From Catenibacterium mitsuoka_A (GTDB taxonomy: Bacteria > Bacillota_I > Bacilli_A > Erysipelotrichales > Coprobacillaceae), in assembly GCF_964259225.1 (NCBI RefSeq), contig NZ_CAXVKN010000015.1: a stretch of DNA of 36,409 nt, one strand, 5' to 3'. The translations under genes were made by a program, and so were the position numbers. Positions 22,915-31,875 of the stretch are shown in pieces. Positions within the stretch are counted from its first letter, which is position 1. Each line of letters starts with the position of its first letter. Under the pieces are notes generated by a model. It made no database searches. It was not told the DNA's origin and saw only the letters and a program-made list of their open reading frames with translations.

Positions 22915-24882
22915 TTAAAAAGTTCCTTTCAATAGATGAATGATATTCTTTCTCTCAAATTTCTTTATGGAAAGTACATAAGTCATACCCCATAGAGTCA
23001 TAAGAATCAAATGAATAATAAGAGTGTAGATGAAATAAGAATGACATAATAAAGAAATTAAGAATGTAGATATAAATAAAACAACTGTTGATTTCACAAA
23101 ATAGAAATACTTGCTAAGAGGTGTATAACCTTCCATTGTCTCTATCGCAAGAAGTGATGCATGATACTGGATGAATATATGAATATTCTGGTAAATCATT
23201 AATATCATTAAACTGACTAATGCGACAGAAATCATAATAACCGCAATAAAGAGTGTTTGTTCTTGATGATTTAAAAGAGACATTTCATCATATGCGGTAA
23301 TGATTTTAGAAGCATATTGATTTAAACTATATTTTTTTAAAATGGACTGAATTCTTTTTTGAGAGCCTTTGATCTTATAAGGATTATATTTATATCCTAG
23401 AATGACATCATAATCTTCAGGTAATCCATTTTCATTTGTAAGAACCTGTACAACAGGATTTGTAATACTGTTTGAATAATCAGATACGATTAAAGAGTTA
23501 TAAGTAAAGAATTTCTGATTGTCTTTATAATAGATAATCTTAATACCATGTGGTGTATCAAACATAGCCTGAGTCATCTTATATATCTTCTTTTTTGAAT
23601 AGTTTTGAGGTGCTAAGACTACTCTTTTCTTTTCATCTTCACTGATGTGAATAGTATGGCCATGTATATCTTGAATCACTTGTTTCTTTAGATAGTTTGT
23701 ATTGACATAGGCCATACTTGTATTTGTATATGTTTCTTTATCAAATTCATTAAAGTCTGCATAGAGACTACCAAGATGATTGAATTCTTGATAAAGTTCT
23801 TTTTGTTTGTTTAAAAAATTCTGACTAGTAAACAAGTCACTATTCTCTACATTGGAGACTTCACTCAAGATAGAATAATGTTTCATTGTATTCCACTCAT
23901 TATGATTATTCATTCTACTTAATAGCGAATAACCAGTCTCTATTCCAATAGATGAGAGAAATAGAATAACTAAAATCATCATGAATAAGACAGCTTGATT
24001 GAAATAAATGATTGTTTTAGATGGACCTTTGTTTTTGAGGAAGTCTATTGCTTTCACATCTTTAAAGTGATTGATCATAAGAACACATATACTCAAAGTG
24101 AGTAATAGAAATAAGAATAAAATCAAGAAATGATCAATTAAAAATTGAATGACAGATTGATTTATATGTCTGCATACTAGTAATGTAAGGACAAAGAATC
24201 CTATGAAAGTAATAAGAAATTGTGATTGTATAATGGGACATATATAATCATACCCAATAGAAAATAAACTATATCCTTCCAGTCTCTTGATGCTGAAAAG
24301 TTTATAATTCTGCAGTAAGTCATAAATAATAACCAACACAAGAATGAAATAGAAAGCAGCTAAACAAATGATAATCTATATCATATAATCTACCTGTCCG
24401 CTTGAGTCATTGAGGTCTTTTATAGATATATGTAATGTTGCATTCATCTCATTTTTAAATTGATTGAAAGAATGTTCATTTGGAAAGGTAACATATACTT
24501 CTCCCTCTAGCTGATATCCATCACTCAATAGTTTATCCAAATTATAAACATTAAAAGTGAATGTATGATCAAACATAGGAGTAGACTTTAAATATTGATT
24601 CTTATCATGAGTAAGATAAACATATTTCTTATAATGGTTATTTTTATTCTTCGTGATAAACAAATTACCCTGATATTTATCTAAACAATTCTCTACAGTA
24701 TGCAATATTTGAGTTGAATCATTATTCATAATATCATGAGGAATTTGAATAGAATAAAAGCCAGGTAATTCTTTTTCTGCATATACAATATGATTAAAGT
24801 ATTTATGACTTGTGAGTGTATAGCTTACAGAAAAGAAGTTACATGTAAGGATACAAAAGATGATAATAATAGCTTTTTTCAT
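22915..24882 (-). pseudogene. ABC permease, bacteriocin-immunity type (DUF1430-like), interrupted by one TAG
   Basis: Two open stretches (24882-24376, 168 residues; and 24375-22915) are in the same frame and separated only by a TAG at 24378-24376. Together they make about 655 residues, the normal size of bacteriocin-associated integral membrane proteins of the DUF1430 group. The first part has a signal-like segment (MKKAIIIIFCILTCNFFSVSY) and an outer domain. The second has about seven hydrophobic segments, two large outer loops, and ends KKFERKNIIHLLKGTF. Reading past the stop gives VDYMI, stop, IIICLAAFYF, continuing smoothly into a membrane segment. A GTG at 24339 could restart translation of the second part. 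Promoter-like TATTAT lies upstream of 24882. A nonsense mutation, strain variation or sequencing error could explain it. Confidence 0.75.
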
Positions 24883-24910
24883 AGTAATCTCTCTTTCACA
24901 TGCACTCTAA

Positions 24911-24956
24911 CATAATAAAAACTGCACTTACATTTAATTGTTGTAAAGTGCAGTTT
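24911..24956 (-). terminator. Terminator between the kinase gene and the permease gene
   Basis: On the minus strand AAACTGCACTT/AAGTGCAGTTT with a long loop, then TTTTATTATG. This separates the two-component transcript from the transporter transcript, though the T-rich part may also serve as the -10 of the transporter promoter. Confidence 0.6.
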
Positions 24957-24964
24957 GTTGTTGT

Positions 24965-26175
24965 TTAGTGAATCACATCAAAGAGTATGATGTCATTCAC
25001 TAAACATTGGTCTGTTTGCTGGTATTGATTGATTCCATGATATTCATCTACAATCTCATTAATGATTGTGAGTCCAATACCATGATCATTTTTATTTTCT
25101 TTATTTGTATAGCCTTCTTTAAGAGTGACAGGCTGATCAATTGAGTTCTTTATTTGCATATATAGATTGTTGTTTTTATTTTTTAAAGAGATAGAAACGT
25201 TTTTATCTGTTGTTTTAGAAGATGCTTCAAAGCTATTTTTAAATAGATTATATATTAACGATGATAGTTTTGAATCATTCATTGTGATAGTTCCTAGTAC
25301 TTGATCATCTATATGACTATGGACTTGAGGATATTCCTCTTTGAGATACTGATACAGCATATTAATGATATGATTTTGTGAATTATTATTGGTTTTATAT
25401 AGATGATGACTGAGAATATCTAAATAAGGAAGCAGTTGATCTTGTTGATTTAAATAATAGTCCTTAATCATGAGAATCTGTTTATTGTAATCATGTTGAA
25501 TTTTCTAAGTTCCTGATATTTATGGGTATAAGAAGAAAGATATGACTGCTGCAGCTGGATGATTGTTTCTAGATTCTGTTTTGATATGTCTTCTTTTTTC
25601 TTTTCATAATTCATTTTCAAACAGAAATATAGTAAGAGCATCAATAATAGTGATGTAATGAGAAATAAAATGATATTCCATTTTATACTCTTATTCATAG
25701 AAATGTAGAGATTAGTCAATAAGACAAGCTGTGCTGATAATAATATACAGACAGAAGATAGAATAATCAAAATAGAGTTATTAATGATTAAATGATTTCG
25801 CTTTGTGATAAAACAAAGGAGAGTTATAAGAATCAATGACACAAGTGCATTGATGAATGATAAGTGATTGATATCATAGAATGACAAGAACGAATTGATA
25901 CATATTTGGAAAAATACCATGACAATATAAGAAGAAATAAATTCTTTGATAGATTCCAAGGATAAATCAAAAATAAAAATATAAGCAAGAAACATAAAGG
26001 CAATATTGATGATGGAGGGATTGATTTCTTTCTTTAATACAATTATAACTAATGAAGCAAATAAACAAATGATTCCCTTAACACAATGGTGTTTATTGAA
26101 CTCTTTATTGAATAATAAATAACTCATCATCAAAACATTCAATATGAGTAGTATTTGTTCGCAAAATGAAATCAT
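24965..26175 (-). pseudogene. AgrC/ComD-like GHKL histidine kinase, frameshifted at the phospho-acceptor histidine
   Basis: The first open frame (26175-25468) encodes about six membrane segments and a coiled stretch ending YQELRKFN, then MITINRFS and a stop. The second (25471-24965) encodes the rest of the kinase: DYYLNQQDQLLPYLDILSHHL, the N box LIYNLFKNSFEA, and the G box NDHGIGLTIINEIV. Inserting one C after AAC near 25483 gives the canonical LRKFNHDYNKQI and joins the two. So a single base is missing exactly at the phospho-acceptor His codon. The gene overlaps the response-regulator gene by 4 nt. AgrC-type kinases sense secreted peptides. No peptide gene was found beside it. Confidence 0.82.
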
Positions 26176-26843
26176 AGTGTACTCCTTATATAATCATAAT
26201 AGCTTTGTTGGATATCTTTTAGTTTGCCTCTACTAATCTTGATTATTTCTGAAGTTGTGAGTGTGAGTTCTAGGTGATTGATATCTTTCAAATAATCAAA
26301 GTTAATAATATATGACTTGTGAACACGATAGAAAGGGAAGTGAAGTTCTTTCTCCATATCTTTTAATGATTTGCGAATGAGATAATCTTTACTGTATGTA
26401 TGGATTATTGTGTAAACATTATCTGCCTTTAAGTAGATGATCTCTTTATAATCAATCATCTGATTATCTAAATAGATACAATCTGTCTTTGATATTTGAA
26501 TGAGATATTTTTCTAAGTCCTGTGACAAGGTATGACTATTTTTTAATAAATAAGCAATTACATGATTACCAAATGCTTCTATCATTCTATCCTGATATGA
26601 AGAGAGAAAGATAATAGGAGTATGAACTTCTAATGAGTTCTTAGTTAAAATACCATCTCCATCATTCATTTCTATATCTAATATAATAAGAGAAAATGTA
26701 TCTTTGTTGTTGAGTAGTTCATTACCAGAAAAGAAGTGAGATACTGTAAAAGGTATAGGGTATTTGAATAATATAGAAGTAATCATTTCTTCTAACTTTT
26801 GATGAATCGATTGATCATCATCTACAATTGCAATATGAAACAT
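26172..26843 (-). CDS. LytTR family response regulator (AgrA/ComE type)
   Basis: A 223-residue regulator. The receiver domain has IAIVDDDQSIHQKL (acidic pocket) and LIILDIEMNDGDG (phospho-acceptor Asp). The C-terminal LytTR DNA-binding domain has IYLKADNVYTIIHT, IRKSLKDMEKEL, FYRVHKSYIINFDYL and IKISRGKLKDIQ. LytTR regulators commonly control bacteriocin, quorum-sensing and ABC transporter genes and bind direct repeats. The frame is open to 26894, but the ATG at 26843 has a GGGAGGATGTT site and the promoter runs through the upstream part. The stop overlaps the kinase start by 4 nt. With the kinase broken, it may act unphosphorylated or not at all. Confidence 0.9.
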   Translation of the reverse strand: MFHIAIVDDDQSIHQKLEEMITSILFKYPIPFTVSHFFSGNELLNNKDTFSLIILDIEMNDGDGILTKNSLEVHTPIIFLSSYQDRMIEAFGNHVIAYLLKNSHTLSQDLEKYLIQISKTDCIYLDNQMIDYKEIIYLKADNVYTIIHTYSKDYLIRKSLKDMEKELHFPFYRVHKSYIINFDYLKDINHLELTLTTSEIIKISRGKLKDIQQSYYDYIRSTL

Positions 26844-26865
26844 AACATCCTCCCTGTTTAGAGAG

Positions 26866-26894
26866 ATAATAAAAAATATATTATATTTTGTCAA
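26866..26894 (-). promoter_or_regulatory. Promoter of the response regulator-kinase operon
   Basis: On the minus strand TTGACA and TATTAT are exactly 17 bp apart. It lies back to back with the cysE promoter. Confidence 0.75.
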
Positions 26895-26941
26895 TGACAG
26901 TATCTATTCCCTAAGATGATTAGGATTTATTATTACATTGT

Positions 26942-26970
26942 TTGACCATCAAATGATAAATCCTTATAAT
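26942..26970 (+). promoter_or_regulatory. Promoter of cysE
   Basis: TTGACC and TATAAT are 17 bp apart. The predicted transcription start (~26977) excludes the upstream TTG start at 26938 and supports translation from 26992. Confidence 0.75.
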
Positions 26971-26991
26971 AGGGAAAAAGGAGTGGGGAGA

Positions 26992-27531
26992 ATGGCGAAA
27001 ACTATTGTTGGTGCAGTATTAGAAAATGATCCAGCATCACGTAACTGGTTCAATGTAATATTGAACTATCCAGGTGTACATGCTATCTTTTTTTATCGCA
27101 TCAATCATTTCTTATGGACAAAATGTCATATGAAATTAATTGCACGTTTCCTGTCACAAGTAGCACGCTTTTTTACAGGGATTGAAATACATCCAGGTGC
27201 AACGATTGGTAAACGATTATTTATTGACCATGGTATGGGAGTTGTAATTGGGGAAACAACCATTATTGGTGATGATTGTTTATTATATCAAGGTGTGACT
27301 CTTGGAGGGGTAGGTACAGGAGAACATACATGTAAAAGACATCCAACCTTACACAATAATGTAATGATTTCAGCTGGTGCAAAAATCATTGGGGATATTA
27401 CTATAGGAGATAACAGTATTGTAGGTGCGAATTCAGTTGTATTGAAAGATGTACCACCTAACTGTACAGTAGTAGGTGTTCCTGGTATGATTGTGAAAGA
27501 GAATGGTGTCAAAGTACATCGCGAATTATAA
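26992..27531 (+). CDS. cysE: Serine O-acetyltransferase
   Basis: A 179-residue enzyme acetylating L-serine with acetyl-CoA, the first step of cysteine synthesis. It has a short N-terminal helical part (ENDPASRNWFNVILNYPGVHAIFFYRINHFLW) and a left-handed beta-helix of hexapeptide repeats (IEIHPGATIGKRLFIDHGMGVVIGETTIIGDDC). The catalytic His lies in FIDHGMG, and the C-terminal end has GVPGMIV. This is the short CysE/EpsC form. An AAGGAG site seven bases before the ATG and the promoter position fix the start at 26992, not at the TTG at 26938. tRNA-Arg follows 26 nt later, possibly in the same transcript. Confidence 0.94.
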   Translation: MAKTIVGAVLENDPASRNWFNVILNYPGVHAIFFYRINHFLWTKCHMKLIARFLSQVARFFTGIEIHPGATIGKRLFIDHGMGVVIGETTIIGDDCLLYQGVTLGGVGTGEHTCKRHPTLHNNVMISAGAKIIGDITIGDNSIVGANSVVLKDVPPNCTVVGVPGMIVKENGVKVHREL

Positions 27532-27557
27532 AAAGGGGCATAAGCTCCTTTGTAAGT

Positions 27558-27634
27558 GTCTCAGTAGCTCAGCTGGATAGAGCATTCGCCTCCTAAGCGA
27601 AAGGTCGTAAGTTCAAATCTTATCTGGGACGCCA
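27558..27634 (+). tRNA. tRNA-Arg (anticodon CCT)
   Basis: A 77-nt cloverleaf with encoded CCA. Acceptor stem GTCTCAG/CTGGGAC (one G-T pair), D-arm GCTC/GAGC, anticodon stem TTCGC/GCGAA with loop CTCCTAA giving anticodon CCT for AGG codons, and T-arm around TTCAAAT. Its 3' 45 nt (27590-27634) recur, with four changes, at 30663-30707, marking it as an integration site. Confidence 0.97.
27590..27634 (+). other. attL of a tRNA-Arg-integrated cassette
   Basis: The tRNA 3' half from the anticodon loop to CCA is the repeat shared with 30663-30707 (41 of 45 identical). Integration into a tRNA 3' end that rebuilds the tRNA and leaves a copy at the far side is the usual result of tyrosine integrases. 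Confidence 0.65.
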
Positions 27635-27642
27635 GCTAATAA

Positions 27643-27683
27643 TGCCGTAAGCCTTTGTTTTCAAGGGTTTTCGGCTTTTTTTA
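27643..27683 (+). terminator. Terminator after tRNA-Arg
   Basis: Imperfect hairpin starting GCCG-T-AA-G-CCTT and closing AAGG...CGGC, followed by seven T. Confidence 0.8.
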
Positions 27684-27910
27684 TGAATAGGTAAGAAGAA
27701 ACTCTTTCACTGTATGAGGTCAAATTACAATCTAAAATTTGATTTTTGATAACCCCTCCAGATTCGAACGGTTCTATTAAGACAAATCGCCAACTTATTT
27801 AATTGATGATGTAGAGATTCAATCTGAGATCATGATTGAATAAAATATTGTCATACTGAAAAAAGAGCATGAAGATTAAAATCAAAGTTTTTTTCAAATG
27901 TGTTTAGTAA
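27684..27910. other. Non-coding stretch at the left of the cassette
   Basis: No open frame, RNA or repeat was recognised. Together with 27911-28052 it makes about 370 bp between the tRNA terminator and the AraC gene. Any integrase gene expected here is gone or unrecognisable. Confidence 0.5.
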
Positions 27911-27916
27911 TAATAG

Positions 27917-27950
27917 AAAAGGTGTCTGCCGTTTGTGGCTGACACCTTAA
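27917..27950 (-). terminator. Probable terminator of the AraC-type gene
   Basis: Stem AAGGTGTC-GCC/GGC-GACACCTT with one T-T mismatch and loop GTTTGT. On the minus strand TTTTCTATT follows. It lies about 100 bp past the AraC stop. Confidence 0.55.
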
Positions 27951-28052
27951 TTTAACACCATTGGTTTTCCAACATCCTTATGTTGTCTTTTACCTACATT
28001 TTTATTTTAACCTTTGCATGGAGCAATAAAAATTTGCGGTTGATATGTAAAT

Positions 28053-28946
28053 TTAGAGGTTATTTTTTCTGTATTTAATAGGAGAAATTCCGTAAACCTC
28101 TTTAAATTTACGGCAAAAATAAGGCGCATCATGAAAGCCGCATTGTTCTGATATGGTTATAACCTTCATTTCCGTGGTTGATAGTAGTTTTGCAGCTTTT
28201 TTCAGTCTGTATTGTATCAAATAAGAAATGGGAGATTGACGGATACCATTCTTGAATATTTGCATACAAGTGTTCTTACTTACATGGGCAAAATCTGCGA
28301 TGTCATCAAGTTGAATCTGATCGGCATAATGACTATGAATAAAACTCATCATCATTTGAAGGCGAGACGTATTGCTGTTTCTTTTAACGGTTTGTCTTTG
28401 TAGAAACATGGATTCCATATTTCCGTACAGCAACTCCCAAATGGATGTCAACAATCGCATCGTTGTAAGCTCCCTAAAATTTGCTTGTTCCTGTATCTCA
28501 AATATTTGATTTAGTAAAGAAAGTATCTCTTTATGCCACTGGGTATATGGCTCAAAAACCAAAAAGTCAATATCTGAAGTAAGCACTGGCTTAATATATT
28601 GTTGATATATCAAACTCTCCTTTGAAGCCAACAGAAAAGGAGAAAAAACAATATTGGGAATCAATGTGGTCTGTTTTGCTGTTAATTGATGAATAATTTT
28701 TGTGTTGATAAATAAACCGCTGCCTGCTGGTAACGAGAAATTATCTTTTCCGATATAACATTGCACTTCACCGCTTTGCACATACATAAATTCAATTTCC
28801 TGATGCCAATGCCAACCGATTGTATGGAAGTCGAAGTCCCAGATATCTTCTAGATAGTATTGAAATGGAAATGCCGATTGTCCGTGGGTTCTTTTTTCCA
28901 TGAGAGTTTCATCTGTAATGATTTTTAATTTGTTGGTGTCTGCCAA
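28053..28946 (-). CDS. AraC family transcriptional regulator
   Basis: A 297-residue regulator. The N-terminal cupin-type sensing domain is at about residues 30-110 (HTIGWHWHQEIEFMYVQSGEVQCYIG, LPAGSGLFINTKIIHQL). The C-terminal AraC/XylS double helix-turn-helix covers about the last 100 residues (HYADQIQLDDIADFAHVSKNTCMQIFKNG and ITISEQCGFHDAPYFCRKFKEVYGISPIKYR). It likely starts at a TTG (28946) because the nearby ATG is out of frame and GGGTGAT is well placed. It is divergent from the MFS gene and probably controls it in response to an imported compound. Base use looks richer in GC than the surroundings, and the pair lies inside the tRNA-bounded cassette. Confidence 0.9.
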   Translation of the reverse strand: MADTNKLKIITDETLMEKRTHGQSAFPFQYYLEDIWDFDFHTIGWHWHQEIEFMYVQSGEVQCYIGKDNFSLPAGSGLFINTKIIHQLTAKQTTLIPNIVFSPFLLASKESLIYQQYIKPVLTSDIDFLVFEPYTQWHKEILSLLNQIFEIQEQANFRELTTMRLLTSIWELLYGNMESMFLQRQTVKRNSNTSRLQMMMSFIHSHYADQIQLDDIADFAHVSKNTCMQIFKNGIRQSPISYLIQYRLKKAAKLLSTTEMKVITISEQCGFHDAPYFCRKFKEVYGISPIKYRKNNL

Positions 28947-29063
28947 TCATATCACCCTTCCCTTATATTGTGATAATATACAATAAAAACGTGATAAAGT
29001 CCATTGCTGTCCAAACAAAAGCATGATAATATTCAAAAATGTTTGAAAGGAGAACTTTGTACT

Positions 29064-30290
29064 ATGAAGAACTATAAAAAAACATTAAGAGCTTGTTATC
29101 TTGGACTTATCACACAGGCAATCGCAGCTAATTTTGCCCCATTGCTTTTTTTGGTGTTTCATTCAGATTTTAACATCCCACTCGGAAATATTGCCTTAAT
29201 TCCTGCAGTGTTCTATGTAACACAATTAGGCGTAGATTTAATTTGTGCAAAATATGTTGATTCTATCGGATACCGAAAATCCATTGTGGCTTCTCAGCTA
29301 TTTGCGGGTTTGGGGTTGATTGGACTTGCGGTTTTGCCCCATATAATATCTCCTTATGTCGGAATACTGATTGGAGTGTTTTTTTACGCACTCGGAAGTG
29401 GTCTTGTTGAGGTGTTGTGCAGCCCTATTGTGGAAGCTTGTCCCTTTGATCATAAGGAAAAAGTGATGAGTCTACTTCATTCCTTTTACTGCTGGGGCAG
29501 TGTGGGCGTGATTTTACTATCTACAATTTTCTTTGCTGTTTTTGGTATTGATAGATGGAGGATTTTAGCCTGTTTGTGGGCAATGATTCCTTTGTACAAT
29601 ATTTACAATTTTGCTTCCTGCCCTATTGAGCATTTGGTAGGGGATGGGCAGAGAATGTCGTTGCGTCAATTACTGAAGACACCTATTTTTGGAGTTGCAA
29701 TTATCCTAATGATTTGCGCCGGAGCTTCTGAAATGTCAATGGCTCAGTGGGCATCAGCTTTTGCTGAATCCGCATTAGGATTATCTAAATCCGTTGGTGA
29801 TTTAGCGGGTCCGTGTTTGTTTGCAATCACAATGGGAATTGCCCGTGTGCTATACGGCAAATTTGATGAAAAGATAGATTTAATAAAGTTCATGCTGGTA
29901 TCGGGAGTTCTTTGTGTATTGAGCTATCTTTTGGCTGGTTTATCTGCAATGCCGATTTTTGGCTTGGCAGGATGTATCATATGTGGCTTCTCAGTAGGTA
30001 TTATGTGGCCCGGAAGTATCAGCATTACTGTTCCGAGGATTCCAAAAGGAGGTACAGCCTTGTTTGCACTGTTGGCTGTAGCTGGAGATATGGGTGGTGC
30101 TTTTGGTCCGAGCATGGTAGGATATTTTTCACAGCAGGCAGGAGATAATCTCCAGGTAGGTTTGTTGACTGGATGCATATTTCCTTTAATTATGTTGGCG
30201 GCTTTGATTGTAATGCGAAAAATGGCAAAAAATGAAGAATATTGTGATTACGCTAAGGCAACAACATCATCACAGTCGCAAGCATCATAG
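29064..30290 (+). CDS. MFS transporter
   Basis: A 408-residue membrane transporter with about twelve segments. It has KYVDSIGYRKSIV (motif A-like) after segment two and GFSVGIMWPGSISI-type glycine and proline rich helices in the second half. The pattern resembles the sugar-type MFS near FucP. The substrate is unknown. The ATG at 29064 has AAAGGAG upstream; the frame is open to 29004 without a ribosome site. It is divergent from the AraC regulator across about 117 bp, with inverted AT-rich sequence (ATTGT...ACAAT, 28970-28985) that may be the operator. Codon use (many GCC, TGC, GGG) is unlike the neighbours, suggesting transfer from a different Firmicute. Confidence 0.9.
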   Translation: MKNYKKTLRACYLGLITQAIAANFAPLLFLVFHSDFNIPLGNIALIPAVFYVTQLGVDLICAKYVDSIGYRKSIVASQLFAGLGLIGLAVLPHIISPYVGILIGVFFYALGSGLVEVLCSPIVEACPFDHKEKVMSLLHSFYCWGSVGVILLSTIFFAVFGIDRWRILACLWAMIPLYNIYNFASCPIEHLVGDGQRMSLRQLLKTPIFGVAIILMICAGASEMSMAQWASAFAESALGLSKSVGDLAGPCLFAITMGIARVLYGKFDEKIDLIKFMLVSGVLCVLSYLLAGLSAMPIFGLAGCIICGFSVGIMWPGSISITVPRIPKGGTALFALLAVAGDMGGAFGPSMVGYFSQQAGDNLQVGLLTGCIFPLIMLAALIVMRKMAKNEEYCDYAKATTSSQSQAS

Positions 30291-30662
30291 AAGATTAACA
30301 AAAATGGTGTCATCTTTTGACTTATTAGTAAAGATATTACAACAGAAAATGAGTTTGAGAGAAGAACAGCGAAGAAGGAGTAAAAAAAACAGCTTTTCAT
30401 TTTGAACTTTTAATTGAATAACCACAGCAGCTTCGGCAGATCTAAATTACATAGAATCATTGAGTCTGAAAATAACTTTGAAATTCTTAATGATTCTTGT
30501 TAAAAATTAATTTTGAAATAATATATTAAACAGACTTAAATAGGTGTCCGAAACACCAGCACCCCTGCATGAGAATGAATAAGATTTGAAATAGTGAAAA
30601 ACCTTGTGTTTCCAATAATTTTCTTGCACTGTGTTGTACTTGGTTTCATCGTATCGGGTCTA
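30291..30662. other. Non-coding stretch at the right of the cassette
   Basis: About 370 bp with no convincing gene. A small hairpin GGTGT/ACACC lies near 30543-30557. The rest is AT-rich with many stops in all frames, probably decayed DNA of the integrated cassette. Confidence 0.45.
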
Positions 30663-30707
30663 CTCCTAAGCGAAAGCTCGTAAGTTCCAATTTTATCTGG
30701 GACGTCA
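30663..30707 (+). other. attR: degenerate copy of the tRNA-Arg 3' end
   Basis: CTCCTAAGCGAAAG...TCTGGGACGTCA matches the tRNA 3' half at 41 of 45 positions. The changes (G to C in the variable loop, two in the T-arm, CCA to TCA) and the missing 5' half show it is not a working tRNA. Confidence 0.7.
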
Positions 30708-30716
30708 TTTTAAAAT

Positions 30717-30789
30717 ATTTACAGGCTTTTAGCCTGTAAATGATAAAAGAGATTTGATTGATGTATGTTCATCATTCAAATCTCTTTTT
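30717..30789. terminator. Double hairpin between attR and the XRE pseudogene
   Basis: First stem ATTTACAGGC/GCCTGTAAAT (30717-30741). Second AAAAGAGATTTGA/TCAAATCTCTTTT (30745-30788) with T-runs on both strands, so it can end transcription either way. The first may be the old downstream terminator of the tRNA. Confidence 0.65.
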
Positions 30790-30829
30790 GTTTCAGGTAA
30801 TTCTTATGGGTAAATTAGTATTTTTCTTG

Positions 30830-31482
30830 TTATTTATTTGTTTGATTGTAGCGTTTCTTATTCCACAGTGAACCTGACAACATACCGATTGCAGAGATTA
30901 TTGCACCAGCTACAATCATTCCCAAGTCAGGGGAATTCAGTTTGTTAAAAGTTATGTTATTTGCTATTTTGAATGTGCCATATTCAGCAAGCATATACAT
31001 TACGCCAAAGAAAAGAGTGAATGCCCATTTTCCTTTTCCCCAAAAGTTATTTTTACCAATAACAACGGACACAATAAATGTAGTTACAGGAAGAATAAAC
31101 CAAAGGAACATCAAGCCGTAACCCATAGCGTCATTTCCACTTGTGAAAAACCAGAATACTATCATTGCAGATGCCCAAATCAAAAGATAAGAGAGAATCG
31201 TAACAATCTTGTTTTTGTTGGCATTGCTTTTCACAACATTCGTACTTTCTTCAAGATAGTCATAATAGTTTTTCATTTTTTCTTCTCCCTTCAATAAATA
31301 GTCAAGAGAGATATTGTAGCATTTGCTCATTTTAATAACACTGATAATATCTGGATAGGATTTTTCGTTTTCCCAATTTGAGATTGTCTGGCGACTCACA
31401 CCCAACAATTCAGCAACCTGTTCTTGCGTCAGCTTTTTTTAATTCGTGCTGCCTTGATTTTACTTCCAATATCATATTCCAT
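30830..31482 (-). pseudogene. XRE family regulator with membrane domain, frameshifted in a poly-A run
   Basis: The ATG at 31482 has a GGAGGT site and reads MEYDIGSKIKAARIKKS then a stop. One base missing from the run of seven A (near 31434-31440) restores KKKLTQEQVAELLGVSRQTISNWENEKSYPDI, a complete XRE helix-turn-helix. The remaining open frame from 31408 begins MLGVSRQT, lacking the first helices, and continues with three or four membrane segments (residues about 65-185). The intact form would be about 217 residues. Membrane-anchored XRE regulators of this kind are common in Firmicutes; their signals are unknown. The A-run makes slippage, phase switching or a sequencing slip possible. Confidence 0.75.
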
Positions 31483-31506
31483 GCCACCATACCTCCTTGC
31501 ACTTCT

Positions 31507-31535
31507 ATTGTAGGAATAACACCCACTATTGTCTA
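31507..31535 (-). promoter_or_regulatory. Promoter of the XRE gene
   Basis: On the minus strand TAGACA and TACAAT are 17 bp apart, just upstream of the GGAGGT site. Confidence 0.55.
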
Positions 31536-31578
31536 TCAAATAGCTTTGACATCACTTATTATGTGTGTCAAAATCCTT

Positions 31579-31875
31579 TTACATCTGCCAAATAATCTTA
31601 TTCTCTAACTCAATTTCAGAATATATAGGTAATTCTAATACATATGGATTTTTAATTGCATATGCTGGCTTTTCGATTATTTGTCCCTTTTGTGATAACA
31701 ACATCACTTCATTTATATTTTTAGTTAACGCTAAACGTTCATATAATAAAGAATCATATTGTCTTTTTAAATCGGACAAACTCCAGTTATTTTCAACGGA
31801 TTCGATTTCGTAAAAATGTCTTTCTTCAATATTAGTGATTCTCATTAGTTTTAAATAATGCGACCAGCTTAGCTA
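31579..31875 (-). pseudogene. Fragment of a DUF1016 (YhcG) PD-(D/E)xK nuclease family gene
   Basis: The minus strand encodes LSWSHYLKLMRIT, then HFYEIESVENNWSLSDLKRQYDSLLYERLALTK, then LLSQKGQIIEKPAYAIKNPYVLELP. This is the N-terminal domain of DUF1016 proteins (typical: LSWSHYxxL...ENWSxRxLxRQ...YERLxLSxDK...DPYVLEFL). The frame ends at a stop 31579 and the C-terminal nuclease domain is absent. Upstream a TAG precedes the LSWSH motif, so the start is also missing. No intact protein can be made. Relatives lie near type I restriction genes and other accessory loci; none is here. Confidence 0.7.

Noticed and set aside
24376..24882. Annotating the 168-residue frame as an independent lipoprotein-like gene
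   Set aside because: It is in the same frame as the downstream permease with only one TAG between, and the joined protein has the normal length and layout of the family.
25468..25490. Programmed -1 frameshifting in the kinase gene
   Set aside because: A -1 shift after AAC would restore the His codon, but there is no slippery heptamer or clear downstream stem. A one-base deletion is simpler.
29912..30178. Open frames on both strands inside the MFS gene
   Set aside because: The MFS frame is complete and conserved; these are by-products of its higher GC content.
30663..30707. A second tRNA-Arg gene
   Set aside because: Only the 3' half is present; acceptor 5' strand, D-arm and CCA are missing or altered.
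31378..31813. Plus-strand open frames opposite the XRE pseudogene and the DUF1016 fragment
   Set aside because: The minus-strand reading gives recognisable family motifs; the plus-strand products do not.
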